Made by a program: the position numbers and the translations under genes
From: Pycnococcus provasolii
Lineage: Eukaryota > Chlorophyta > Pseudoscourfieldiophyceae > Pseudoscourfieldiales > Pycnococcaceae
DNA: 64,000 nucleotides
Direction: 5' to 3'
Assembly (NCBI GenBank): GCA_938743325.2
Contig: OW568888.1
Coordinates: 372,001 to 436,000, forward strand
Shown: in pieces, positions 29,701 to 40,019 of the stretch
Numbering within the stretch: position 1 is the first letter of the stretch
Layout of the letters: every line of letters begins with the position of its first letter
Notes under the pieces: model-generated
Seen by the model: only the letters and a program-made list of their open reading frames with translations
What the model was told of the DNA's origin: nothing
The model's database searches: none

Positions 29701-32700
29701 TGGATGGTTAGAGGTAGTAGACTCACAAAGCCAGACTCCTCCGGGCCGTACGACCTTGGCGTTGACAGGTAGATCGCCTCCTCGGCATTCGGATCGGGAG
29801 GTCGCTTGAGACTCAGAGGTGGCAGCTGCAGCTCTTGCTGGCTGTACTGGTAAACCATGCGCGGTCGCATGGGATGCGTGTCCAGCTGCAATCCTCGTGT
29901 GGGGGAATCCCCACCAGCAACGCCGGCAACGCCCTCGTACGTGGCATGGAGCTGAGCCTCACGTGCGGCGGCAAAGCGATAGCCCAGGCTTGCGGTGGTC
30001 ATTGCCTCAATCGCAATCGCACGAGTGGCAAGGAGAGCCTTCGTCTGCTCCGCAAGAGCAAGACGCGCTGACGCAATTCCGTACGCATCCTCGAATATCA
30101 CCTGGCGAAGCTTCTCCTCCTCCGTCAAGTCATCTGCAAGGCCAAGCGGATTGTCCGCCACCTGCAAAAGTCCTCGGCGCCGCCTGCGCCTGCCAGCGTC
30201 GGCGTGATCCTCCTTCGCCCTTGCGGCGGCGGCATCTCGAGCCGCGGCGGCAGCGTTCATCGGAAAGGCGCGACGAATGGCATCGAGGTCCGGATCCATA
30301 TCCCCTCCTCCTCTTCCCCTCCTCCTCATGGCATCGAGGTCCGGATCCATATCATAGGCGGCGCGACCACGCCGCCCATCTCCATCTCCATTCTCCATGT
30401 TCCTCCTTCTCGTCAACGGCACGCCGCTTTCACCGCTCACCGGCGACGGGGGTGGAGGGGCATAGTAACGCGCAAATCCCTCCGGCAAGTCAAACGGCGG
30501 CGGAGGTGGCGGTGGGCTGAGCGACGCGTTGCGCTCACCCAACAGAATTTCGCGCTGCAGCGCGGGTGCCTGAAGCACACTCAGGCCGAGCTGCCCAAAG
30601 CTGTTGAGACCCCAAAAGTACGCCAACCCTTCGTCCGTCACCGCCCCGGAGCTAGATGCCCCAGCGTCGGCGCGCACGATGTTCTGCTCCTTGAGCGCCC
30701 ACACGAGCCGAGGCACGAAGCGAGCAGCGTCGTCGCCGAGTCCAAGCTCACCCTCTCGATTCGCCCCAAATGCCCAGATGCGTCCCCCGTGCGTGGTGAC
30801 GAGCGTGTGCGCATCGCCACAGCTCACGTAGGTGGCGTTGATTCCCTCGAGACGCGCAACCGGCTTCGGAATGGGTAGAAGGTACGTCTCTGGACTGGAC
30901 ACCGAGCCTAGCGCGGCGTGTGACGCGAACACCGACACGGAGTGGCCAAGCTGACCTTCGCGGCCGTTGCCCCACGTGTAGACAACGCCTGAGACGGAGA
31001 TGAATGCCGAATGCGTGGCACCCGCGGCAATCGCACGTGCCTTGACGAGGGTGCTCTCGTACCCTCGTCCCGCACCGCGGCGGAATACGCTCCAACGCCC
31101 GGATGCCCAGTGCCACATGCGCTCGATGCGCTTAGGCTCGTCGACGAATGTCTCCTTCAGAGGACGGAACATGTCGAATTCCTGGCAAGTTCCACGACCT
31201 TCCCACAGCTCACGCGCCACGCAGCGCGCGTGGCCAAGTTGCCCGTCTCCGTTGCACCCCCACGAGAACAGCTCTCCCTTGGAGGTGAGCGCAAGCGTGT
31301 GGCACATGCCAAGCGCCATGTCTGTGACGAATTCGCCGGCGATGTCACCCTGAACTCGCGTGGGAAGGAATGGCGTCATGGCATTAGCCGCCGCGGTGTG
31401 GTTGCGAAGATACCGATCGCGCGTTGCCACGAAGCTTGTTCTCGACTTGCCGCGACCTAGCTGCCCCGAGGCGTCGGATCCCCACATGTACACATGGCCC
31501 AGGTTGTCAATTGCCGCGGAATGGTGCCAGCCGGCACGAACGGCAACGATGTGTAGCTTCTTGATGGCGTAGAAGCCGGTCCCCGCACTCGCGCCCTCGT
31601 AGGTACCGAACGCGATGCGACGCGGGATGTCGCTTTCCACGAGGCGAGGGTGTGCGCGAGGTCGCACGGGGCGAGATGCCCTGTCTCCGTGCTCCACTCG
31701 CTCCTGCTTACTTGCCATCGTGTCGTCGCGAATAGATCCGGGTGGACTTGCCTTCTCTTGCTCTTGATGCCGTGCCATGTCGTACTGTGGATCGTAGACT
31801 GCGCCCAGCGCGCCGTTGTTGCTTCGTCCCCACGCATACGCGTTTCCCTGAGCAGACACCGTGAGGGCGTGCGCGTATCCGCAGCTTACGCCGCTGAGCT
31901 CGAGTTCCTCGAGCGCACTCACAGATACGACCGCGGACGGATCCTGCTCCGCGCTGGGCGGCGGAAGCACCTTAACCGGCTGCGGCCGATCGTCGAGACG
32001 GTGGTCGTTGCCAGGGACTTCCGCGCGCCCAAGCTGGCCCTCCGCACCATCGCCGTAGGCGTACAGCAGCCCCATCATATTGACCGCGCTCGTATTCTTG
32101 TCGGTTGACCAAATTCCTCGCAAGTTCTCCACCTGTTCGTATCCAGCCTCTGGAGGGAACGTGTACGACGACTCGTTGTCCATGCGAAGCTCGTACAGCC
32201 ACCCTGTATCTTCGAGCTTCTCCCACTCCTCGCGCACGTCCACAGAGCGCGCTCGCTCGTATGCCGCGATAGACGGAGCGAGGCCATTGCGCCAGAAATA
32301 CACCGTGGGCCATCGCAGGAATCGACTCTCCGTGAGACGCGGCGCGACGCGAAAAATGATCGTGCCCGGCTCGCTGTACAGTCCAGTGCGGTCGACGATC
32401 ACGTACTGAAACGTCACGTTAAATGCGCCTTGCTGCGACCGAGGGTGCACGCCTGGCGTGTAGTACATCGCCGAACCATACACTGACATGTCACGTGGGT
32501 AGAGCTGCGACGCGTTCGTATTCAAATACACGTCCAGGTTCGAATCCCCGGGCTTCATCCACACGGGCACGTCGTCGTCCGTGACGTTGCCATTTCTTAT
32601 GTCCGTATTCCACGTCGGCGTCAACCAAGTCGGAATGAACCCTTCGTACGCGCCGAGGATGCCGTGAGCCGGACTTAATGAAAGGATGAGCGTCGAGACG

Positions 32701-33992
32701 TCGGGCGACGGCGACTCGCAGTGATACTCAAGTCGCCAATTCTCAGGACTCAGCTCGTTGCCGAATTGATCCATGTACGGCGGAACTGTGGCATTCTGCA
32801 ACTTGCATAGGTGGTCCACGTCTGTGCCGGGCACGCGCAGAGGCCCGTACGTGTCCCCTTCGGTGATCTCGATCGTCGTGGGTGTTGTCGGCGTCGTCGG
32901 CCCGTCGTCGCGCGGGCGCACATGCAGCGAGAAAATTGACCAATCGCCGTCGCCACGCTCTGTGATCATCTGGCTGTTGGCGCGGAGCCTCATTTTGTAG
33001 CGGAAACTGTCGTAGTACCACCGACAGCCCTGTTCGTTGCACATGCGATCGCAGCAACTCGGGTCGCCAACTTCATTCTTCTTTGCGTTCTGGAACATGA
33101 GCGGAACGTCCGCGTGGATGTAGTACGGCACCTGCGACGGGTACAGCGGCGCACCCTTGGCTTCGTACACGGCGTTGGTGACTGGGTCAATCTTCTGGTC
33201 GGCGAAGAAGAGAACTGGATTTTCATCCGTTCCCGGCACGCGTCCGAGTACCACATCGTATGGCTCGCGCAAGGTCGCCTCTTGCGTGGGTGACGCGTCG
33301 ACGGCAGCGCGAAGGTTCACCGTCAGCAGAGGTAGGTAAAAGGCAACCTCGGAGTCCTCGTCGGCGTACAACCCAAAGTCAGGGTACGGCAAGTCGTAGC
33401 GCTGTATGAGCGTGTTGAAAGGTCGTCCTTCGATGCGGCCTTCGTCGCTGGTTATGTAAGTGAGCGCGAGCGGGTTGAAGTTGGGATCTGCGCCGAACAA
33501 CGCGACTCCTGGGTACACGGCACCAATCTTGTTCAACGAGTACGGGAACACCGGGCGAAACGCAATTGGTGCGATGAAACGAGGTGGAGGTGGTGCTGGT
33601 GGTGGCGGCGGTGGTGGAGGTGGTGGAGGCGACGTGGGTGGTGGCGGAGGTGACGGCGGTGGTGGCGGTGGTGACGGCGGCGGTGACGGTGGTGACGGTG
33701 GCAAGGGTGGTTGGTACGAAGTTGAGCCGCTGAGTCCGTAGAACGAAAAGGGGGAGGAGGATGGCGGCGGTGAGTGTGGTGGTGGTGATGATGAGGGTTG
33801 CGGTGAAATCGTCGCGCCGTAGAAGTTCAGGTCAGCATGCACGTTTAAGGCGGTGGCAAGTTGTATTCCTCCGCCGCTTCTTCTTCTCGTGTGCCACAAC
33901 CCAACGTTGTTGCTGCTGTTGTTGTTGAGGCATGCCCCAGCCAGGAGGAGGAGGAGAAGGGAGGCGGGAGAAGGAAGAGGCATGCGCGCCAT
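26731..33992 (-). CDS. Giant secreted/surface protein: RCC1 propeller plus GCC2/GCC3 repeats
   Basis: Four exons: 33992-29727, 29646-28951, 28861-28101 and 28039-26731, with introns of 80, 89 and 61 bp that start GTGAGT, GTGAGT and GTAAGT and end AG. All joints keep the frame, and the third rebuilds a Cys of the repeat (DCMPCPLGTFG). The product has 2343 residues: a signal peptide (MARMPLPSPASLLLLLLAGAC), a Pro-rich stretch, about 500 residues of beta-rich repeats, seven RCC1 repeats (about 640-1140, for example AWGRSNNGALG and FGANREGELGLG), then from about 1440 many Cys-rich GCC2/GCC3 (ephrin-receptor-like) repeats such as CPPGTANPIAG. It ends in a short hydrophobic stretch (YALVLVFVVYFY). 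A GTAAGA after that stretch and an acceptor near 26689 allow an alternative last exon. Function unknown; cell surface is likely. Confidence 0.88.
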
Positions 33993-34346
33993 GTGAGCCT
34001 TGTGAGCTGTCAAGGCCGCTGGTTTGAAGTGGTGGTACCGCTACACATGGGCTGCTAGCAGTGGAATGGCAGAATATGTAATAATGGCGTCGGCGTCGAA
34101 CACGTGGAAGTTGTACCTATTTGGAAATGGCTTTGATTCCTCCTCTTGAAGTGACATCACATCACATCACAAAATGCAGATGTATCTTTCGACTACTACG
34201 ATAGGCTTGCATGCATCCGGATAATCCATGCCTACTACACCTTACACACCAGGTGGACGCTCGAGATGCCTTCCACCATGTCTGCCTGTGGACTGAATGG
34301 GTGGCGTGGCATGTAAGGAGGCAGGCATGGGTGCCTGCCTTTTAAA
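33993..34346. other. Intergenic region
   Basis: About 350 bp upstream of the giant RCC1 gene. It includes CACATCACATCACA near 34155 and some AT-richer stretches. No gene was seen. Confidence 0.5.
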
Positions 34347-34718
34347 ATGCTTCGACTAGAAAACATCTATCGGCACCATGTTACAATAATCTGTACATGT
34401 AGTACTAGTGTCGCTCACGGCGTTGACTGCGACGTCGCCGGTGATTGTGACGCGTCGCCACCTGAGCCGTGCTTATGCACCTTCATCCGTCCACGTTTCG
34501 GTAGTTACAACGCTTGCTTGGAGACGGAGCTCGAGCAAACGGCGCAAGGCCCACCGCAAGACGACATTGAGGACTACTACCGCTTGCGGAAGCTCGATCT
34601 TCGAGATCAGCTCGCGGCAATGGGATGTGCCAAGTCAGATACCGAGGTGCTCAATAGCCAATCGTATTCTGTTTGGTGCAAATGCAACGCGGCGCCAGAT
34701 TGGGATAGGCGCACGTAG
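34347..34718 (+). CDS. Small Cys-rich protein, not recognised
   Basis: A possible 123-residue protein with eleven Cys residues (CTCSTS, DCDVAGDCD, EPCLCTF, WCKCNAAPDW) and a helical segment DDIEDYYRLRKLDLRDQLAAM. The Cys pattern suggests disulphides, but no signal peptide is clear, so the true start may lie in an upstream exon. No family recognised. It is convergent with HCF244. Confidence 0.35.
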   Translation: MLRLENIYRHHVTIICTCSTSVAHGVDCDVAGDCDASPPEPCLCTFIRPRFGSYNACLETELEQTAQGPPQDDIEDYYRLRKLDLRDQLAAMGCAKSDTEVLNSQSYSVWCKCNAAPDWDRRT

Positions 34719-34819
34719 AAAACTCTATCACATTACTGAATGAGCGATTTTAGCTCTTTCCCCCAAGCCCTCCCTCCACTCACGCCCAACCCGTCCAGCC
34801 CATAAACAAGTACGCACGC

Positions 34820-35932
34820 TCAGAAGTCAAATCGGTTCTGGCCGCTCTGTGCACCAACCTCCTTGAGCTTTTTCAAAATCTGAGTGTAGTACTCGCGCAG
34901 GTACATCTCCACCGTCGTCGTCTCCTCCGGGTTCAAGCCAAGCAGGTCGTATGTCTCGTCCATGGGTGCGGAGAACACCTCGTTGCCGCTCAGCACCTCC
35001 GCGAAAGCGAGGCGATCCGCGGCGTCGCCCGTCCACTGGAACACGCCGGTGATCGCCTTTGCTGTGCGAAGCACGCTGACGGGCACCTTGCTGACGTTGG
35101 CGGACGCGCCGGCGAGCTTCTCGCACAGCGCAATCACCTCGCTCACGGTAAACGCGCGAGGTCCGGCGAGCGTGAGCGTCTTGCCCACCGCCTCGTCGCT
35201 GCGCACCGCAGCAAGACACATGCGCGCGGCATCCTGCGTGTTGAGGTATGCCGTTCGTGTCGTGTCGTCTGTGCCCCACACCTGGTTTCCCTCGAGGATC
35301 GGGATGGCGTACTGTCCGATGAGCGCCTGCATGAAACCGCACGCGCGCAGGACTGTGTAGTTGAGGCCCGAGGTTTGCAGGTACTCCTCGGTGCAGCTCT
35401 TCACCGCCATGAGCGGCACGTCGGGGTGCTTGTCGCAGTTGGCGATGCTCATGTAGACGTACCTTTGAATTTTCATCGCCTGGCACGCCTGGATGAGCGC
35501 CACCTTGCCCTCCCAGTCAACAGCCCTGACGCTTTCCTCGGGCCTTGCGGTTGCGCAGTCGACGACGGTGTGCACGCCGACGAGCGCGGGCGGCAGGCTT
35601 GACGGGTCGTTGAGGTCCCCCTTGACTGTGACGGCACCCCAGTCTCGTAGGAAGTCTGCGGGGTTTTGGCGCGGTCGCACGAGCGCTCGCACTTCGTACC
35701 CTTCGTCGAGTGCGCGTCTGACGACCTGTCGTCCTAGCGTTCCCGTCGCACCGACAACCAGCATGGACATCTTCTTCACAGGCGTTCCTGATGAAGCCGA
35801 TGCCGCGGACGAGTCTGCGGCATCGGAACGTGCGTACAAAGATGATGATCGCCGCGAACGGAAGGACCTACTGGCTGGACGTGACTGGATAGCAGGTGAA
35901 CGCGCAGAGAGCATCATCGAGGTGGACGCCAT
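34820..35932 (-). CDS. HCF244: HCF244/Ycf39-type NAD(P)-binding assembly factor
   Basis: A 370-residue protein of the atypical short-chain dehydrogenase (NmrA-like) group. After a transit-like N terminus rich in Ser and Arg (about 1-55) comes the Rossmann motif VVGATGTLGRQVVRRALDEG, then RALVRPRQNPADFL, GDLNDPSSLPPAL, VDCATARPEE and YVYMSIANCDKHPDVPL, an order that closely fits Ycf39/HCF244. These proteins help translation and assembly of the photosystem II reaction centre in chloroplasts. The open frame begins upstream, but ATG at 35932 starts the targeting peptide. Its promoter is shared with a second plastid-type gene on the other strand. Confidence 0.9.
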   Translation of the reverse strand: MASTSMMLSARSPAIQSRPASRSFRSRRSSSLYARSDAADSSAASASSGTPVKKMSMLVVGATGTLGRQVVRRALDEGYEVRALVRPRQNPADFLRDWGAVTVKGDLNDPSSLPPALVGVHTVVDCATARPEESVRAVDWEGKVALIQACQAMKIQRYVYMSIANCDKHPDVPLMAVKSCTEEYLQTSGLNYTVLRACGFMQALIGQYAIPILEGNQVWGTDDTTRTAYLNTQDAARMCLAAVRSDEAVGKTLTLAGPRAFTVSEVIALCEKLAGASANVSKVPVSVLRTAKAITGVFQWTGDAADRLAFAEVLSGNEVFSAPMDETYDLLGLNPEETTTVEMYLREYYTQILKKLKEVGAQSGQNRFDF

Positions 35933-36472
35933 TGGAGTTTGATTGAAAAAAAAGTCTGTGCTGCTGATAGGTACTCGCCGACTCAGACACCACCTCAGGG
36001 ACCCTTCCCCCCCTCTCTGGACCAGAGAAGGGGATAGTGGCAAGATAAAAGGTCCACATTCTTTGCGGGGAAAATCAGAAGCATTCCGAGCCACAAGAGG
36101 CGAATTGCCCCTTTAAGGCTGGCGATTGGTCTCCCAGGCTCTGTGGGGGGATCCATTCCTTGTAGGGTAGGGTATGCATGGAATTGGAATTATTTATTTG
36201 GCAACAAGCAAGGCTTCGTAAAGTTGGGGTTTCCCATACCTGTTTCCCATGTTCCATCCTTTTCTTTTGCAAACCCCTACTTATTACCGGGTAGAGGAAC
36301 TGCTCCTCGACACACTGCTTGAGATTTTGCTTGAGATTTCACGGCTGGAATCCTTTTTTGGCGTCCGTCCCCCAACCGCAACGGGCAGCCCCCCCCCCCC
36401 CCGCGGGGGGTATCTCGCCGGGATCACAAGCACTCCATCACCAACCACACCACCTCGAAGATTAACCGAAGC
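35933..36472. promoter_or_regulatory. Divergent promoter between two plastid-protein genes
   Basis: 540 bp between the starts of HCF244 (minus) and the 36473 gene (plus). It contains GGGGATCC at 36147, a poly-C run (about 36392-36407) directly followed by GCGGGGGG that could form a hairpin or slipped structure, and no open gene. Confidence 0.5.
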
Positions 36473-37183
36473 ATGCTCTCTCTGAGTCTCAAAGGAAGAC
36501 CTGTCACCGTCTCTGCTGTGCGTGGTGGTAGTAAGCATGTTTGTCATGGTCATGGTCATGGTCATGGTGCGTCATGGAGTCGTGGTACGAGTGTAAAAAA
36601 GACATCACAGACATGTCGTCGTCACCATCATCGTCGTCGCGTGTCTGTGCAGGCGTTCGGGATCACGTTTGGAATACCAGGTGCAATCCAAACAGAAATC
36701 AATAACGACTTTGGGGGACTCGCACCACTCGTCACACTTGTGCTGTTCGTGTACGTCAACGGACAGATCCAGAAGTTTCGACGAGAACAGGAAGAAAAGG
36801 CGATGAAGGCGGCGGGGGAGGCGATGTCAGAAGCAGCCAAGGAAACTGTCGAGGGAATCACACAGGAACAGTGGGCAAAACTTGCGCTATGCGTGCTCAT
36901 CGACCTCGCGGGAGACAGCTCGTTCCTCCTCCCGGGACTCGGCGAACTGTCTGACGGCGTGTACGCGCCCATCGAGGCGTTCGCGCTGAACTCGCTCTTC
37001 AGCTCTGGTGCCTTAGGCGGAATCGGTTTCGTCGAGGAAGCTCTGCCATTCTCAGACGCGCTTCCCACAGCCACAGTCGCGTGGATGCTGCAGACTCTTG
37101 CGCCCGAAAGCGGTGTCACAAAGGCGTTAGGAATCAAGCCGCCGTCACCTAAGGAAAAGACGTCCGAGGTAACCGAAGAATAA
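36473..37183 (+). CDS. Predicted plastid membrane protein
   Basis: A 236-residue protein with a basic, Ser/His/Arg-rich leader (about 1-60, containing HGHGHGHG) that looks like a transit peptide. Two or three hydrophobic segments follow: LAPLVTLVLFVYVNG, LALCVLIDLAGDSSFLLPG and a weaker one near ALPTATVAWMLQ. A charged helix QKFRREQEEKAMKAAGEAM lies between them. The segment DLAGDSSFLLPGLGELSDG and EEALPFSDALPTATVAW look strongly conserved in type and are reminiscent of unnamed plant chloroplast membrane proteins; I cannot name the family. Its stop lies 23 bp from the convergent end of SF3A3. Confidence 0.8.
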   Translation: MLSLSLKGRPVTVSAVRGGSKHVCHGHGHGHGASWSRGTSVKKTSQTCRRHHHRRRVSVQAFGITFGIPGAIQTEINNDFGGLAPLVTLVLFVYVNGQIQKFRREQEEKAMKAAGEAMSEAAKETVEGITQEQWAKLALCVLIDLAGDSSFLLPGLGELSDGVYAPIEAFALNSLFSSGALGGIGFVEEALPFSDALPTATVAWMLQTLAPESGVTKALGIKPPSPKEKTSEVTEE

Positions 37184-37206
37184 CATTCTTTCTTTCATTC
37201 TATGTT

Positions 37207-39612
37207 TTACAGCAAGCCTTGGCGAAGCAGGTCGTTGTACACCTTTTTGGTGTAGACATTTCCCATCTCGTCCTCCACCTCCTCGTCGTCGTCCATAGCC
37301 GCAGCCGACGCGCCCTTGTTGCCTTCCACAGCGCGCTTCTCGTGCTTCGAGCGCTGCGCAAGCTCCGCCTGCAGGCTGCGAGCATCCTCGATGCGCGTAA
37401 TCTCCAAAAAAGCCTTGGTATTCGGAATCCCAAGACAACGCAAGCCGTGCTGGTGCCTTGGCTCGTAGAAATGCTTCTCGAACGCGCGACGACCCCAGTA
37501 GCTGTAATTTCCGCAAATCTCGCACACAAACTCTTGATCCAAGCCGTGCAGCTTGTACAGCCAGTACGGGATCGGCTTGCCATCCCAGCCCATGGGAAGC
37601 TTGAGCGGGTTGTAGATTGGCGCCTCCTCCTCCTCCTCCGTCGCCAGCCCAAGGCCACCAGTCGCGTCGCCACCACGAGCACCTTTCTGCTCCGCCTTCT
37701 TCAGCAGGTGCTCCAGACGTTCCAGTGGAGGGCGACTCATGTCAATCGCGTCCGACCTCTCCTCAGCCTGGAGCAGCATCTCCTCCTGCGGTGGAAGGTC
37801 AAGGCCTGCGAACCGGCTCAGCTCAGGCGCATTGCCCTCGCCGTCGTCAAACGCCGTGATAGCGCCCTCGTCCGCGCCGTCGCCGTCGCTACCGCGTTGT
37901 TTCGCTGGCTGACAAATGGCCAGGCGCTTCGCCGCGAGGCGCTCTTCCGCGAGTATGCGCGCGTCGTCCTCCGCAGCCTCCTCTGCCGTTCGAGACAGCT
38001 TGAACTGCACGCGAGCCAGCGTGTCCGAGAGCACAGCCTGCACAACAGGCAGATTGCTGACCGCACGAAGGCGCGCTTCCACCGCAATCGTCTGTCGCAC
38101 AGATCGCAGCGCCGCGAGCAGCGACTTTCTCAACTCCGCCTCCCCGTCGCCACCTCCTCCCGCTTGGCCGCCGCCGCCGCCGCCGCCAGACTTTTTCTTC
38201 GCAAGCATCGATTTTGGCAAGCCGTCGAGGTTTGTACGTCCTTTCAGTGCGTGCAGGCGATGCGCTCGCTCCTGCATGGTACCGCCACTCTTCACGCCAA
38301 CCGCCGCGAGCACGCGCTTTGCGCCGCCGTCTCCACCAAAGAGGGCGCCGCTGTCGAGAGCTGCAACCACCGCATCAGGCGAAGCGTACGCATCAAGCGC
38401 GGGGATGGGAAGATTCGATGGGACGTCTTCCGAGGTTTCCTCGCGAGCAGCGTCGGAGGTGGCGGCAGCACCCGTTTCGTTCTCCACGCCACATTCGCCC
38501 TCGTCGCCGTCCCATCCTGGGTAATCGACAACAGATGCGACGATGCCTCGTCCTGCGATGCGAGTGAGCCTGACTGGCCCACATGCCAGCTCTTTCGTCG
38601 CAACGTTTAGATTTGCCAATTCGTCCTCCTCTGGAATGACTCTTCGATCGTACTGCGCATTCTCGATCGCCGACGCGACGGCGGCTTTGGCGTCGAACAG
38701 CGGCTGCGTGCGGGCAATGAAGTCGAACAGATATGCGACGACGCCCTCGACGTACGTCCGATATGCCGCCGTCATGCGCACCCTGCGTGGCACCTCTTCG
38801 AGGAGTACATTTGGGAAAGCGGAGAGAAACGACTGATAGTCAAGAACCTCGTTAGGCGACCTCTGCTGCGCGAGAGGCGTTGCGGCAGGTTCGTCCTCCG
38901 CCTCCTCCGGTTCGTCTGCCACACCGTCATCTTCGACGTCCATGGCGGTGACAGTGCCATCTACTTCCTCCTCGTCCGTCGTCTTTCGCTTCCGCTTCTT
39001 CTTTCGTTTCTTTTTACTCAGTTGCAGCTGTGCATCCGCGGCGGCGCGCGCCTTGACGGCTGCGCCGCTAATGCTCGCGTTGGAAAGGAAGTCGGCGTGC
39101 TTGTCGATGAGGTCGAGGTACCGCCCTCTATCTTCTTCGCCAGTGAATACGACGTGCGCGGGCACTCGTATGAGAGCGAGTTCTTCCTCTTCCAGGTTAC
39201 GTCCTGGCGTGAGCGCGTGCGTGACGTCCGTTCTTTGGGTGTCGTGGTACGCGTGTAACTCTTTCAGTCTCGCGTCGAAATTCCTGAAGTCGAATGACGA
39301 GGCTGAGTATGTTGATGTATTCAATACAGGGTTGCACTTCAGGAGTGAGTGCACTTCCAGGTAAAGCGGTGAGGCGGTGTCGGAGGCGCCCGCGGAGGCG
39401 TCATCGTTGCTGCCAGGCTCCGAGATGTGCTCGAGAAGCCAGGAGGCTGAGGACGAGGACGAGGATAAGATGGAGGCGACGCGGTGCGACTGGTAGAGCT
39501 TTTCGTGTCGTCCACGAACGCTGGCGTTGCCAAAGTCCTTCGCCAGCAAACGCTCGTCGACTTCGAGCGACTGCAGCAAGGCGCGCGCGTGCTCGAGCAG
39601 GCGCACGGACAT
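37207..39612 (-). CDS. SF3A3: Splicing factor 3A subunit 3 (SAP61/Prp9)
   Basis: An 801-residue U2 snRNP protein. The C-terminal zinc-finger part is diagnostic: EFVCEICGNYSYWGRRAFEK, then HFYEPRHQHGLRCLGIPN and IEDARSLQAEL, ending in EMGNVYTKKVYNDLLRQGLL. A SAP-like segment (AVGVKSGGTMQERAHRLHAL) lies near the middle. The N terminus (LLEHARALLQSLEVDERLL, KDFGNASVRGRHEKLY) is also typical. It is about 300 residues longer than the animal protein, with acidic, Lys-rich and Gly-rich inserts. Together with SF3B4 at 14.8 kb this window holds two parts of the same snRNP. Confidence 0.92.
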   Translation of the reverse strand: MSVRLLEHARALLQSLEVDERLLAKDFGNASVRGRHEKLYQSHRVASILSSSSSSASWLLEHISEPGSNDDASAGASDTASPLYLEVHSLLKCNPVLNTSTYSASSFDFRNFDARLKELHAYHDTQRTDVTHALTPGRNLEEEELALIRVPAHVVFTGEEDRGRYLDLIDKHADFLSNASISGAAVKARAAADAQLQLSKKKRKKKRKRKTTDEEEVDGTVTAMDVEDDGVADEPEEAEDEPAATPLAQQRSPNEVLDYQSFLSAFPNVLLEEVPRRVRMTAAYRTYVEGVVAYLFDFIARTQPLFDAKAAVASAIENAQYDRRVIPEEDELANLNVATKELACGPVRLTRIAGRGIVASVVDYPGWDGDEGECGVENETGAAATSDAAREETSEDVPSNLPIPALDAYASPDAVVAALDSGALFGGDGGAKRVLAAVGVKSGGTMQERAHRLHALKGRTNLDGLPKSMLAKKKSGGGGGGGQAGGGGDGEAELRKSLLAALRSVRQTIAVEARLRAVSNLPVVQAVLSDTLARVQFKLSRTAEEAAEDDARILAEERLAAKRLAICQPAKQRGSDGDGADEGAITAFDDGEGNAPELSRFAGLDLPPQEEMLLQAEERSDAIDMSRPPLERLEHLLKKAEQKGARGGDATGGLGLATEEEEEAPIYNPLKLPMGWDGKPIPYWLYKLHGLDQEFVCEICGNYSYWGRRAFEKHFYEPRHQHGLRCLGIPNTKAFLEITRIEDARSLQAELAQRSKHEKRAVEGNKGASAAAMDDDEEVEDEMGNVYTKKVYNDLLRQGLL

Positions 39613-39757
39613 GAGCTTCGAGTTTTGCGTGGGGGGAGATGGTGGCGGCGGCGTTGGAGGAGGTCGGTTTGAGGAGAAAAACTCCGGCCGGGGGGATCCA
39701 CCCTTTGTCCTTCTGATTGGTCGATGGAGGGGGGGAGACGCTTGGGATCCCGGTCCG

Positions 39758-39952
39758 TCAGACCGTCACAAGAGCCGCCGCGTGTGGCGCCGCGTGCTCG
39801 CGCAAAGCATCGAGCGCCTCCACAGCTACATGCCTCACATCTTCGTCCTCATCCTCGAGTCGTCTGGCGATAGCCGCGGCGTGCGGCGCCGCGCCGCCGC
39901 GTGCTCGCCCAAGAGCGAATGAGCGATCAAGGCGAATGATGTGGCGGCGAGC
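39758..39952 (-). pseudogene. Orphan HEAT-repeat fragment
   Basis: The minus strand reads 65 codons ending in a stop: RSFALGRARGGAAPHAAAIA, then RRLEDEDEDVRHVAVEALDA and LREHAAPHAAALVTV. AAPHAAA occurs twice, 37 residues apart, and the pattern is that of regular HEAT repeats (LEDEDxxVRxxAxEAL). There is no ATG and a stop lies just upstream, so this is either the last exon of a gene or a copied fragment left between SF3A3 and the Copia fossils. No donor exon was identified. Confidence 0.5.
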
Positions 39953-40019
39953 TCAAGCCGTCCTCTTTCACTACACGTAAGACCGCCAAGCCTACGGTAG
40001 ACACACCTTAAGTAAAAGT

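Noticed and set aside
39717-39980. Plus-strand 87-codon frame
   Set aside because: Shadow of the minus-strand HEAT-repeat reading, which has a clear repeat pattern.
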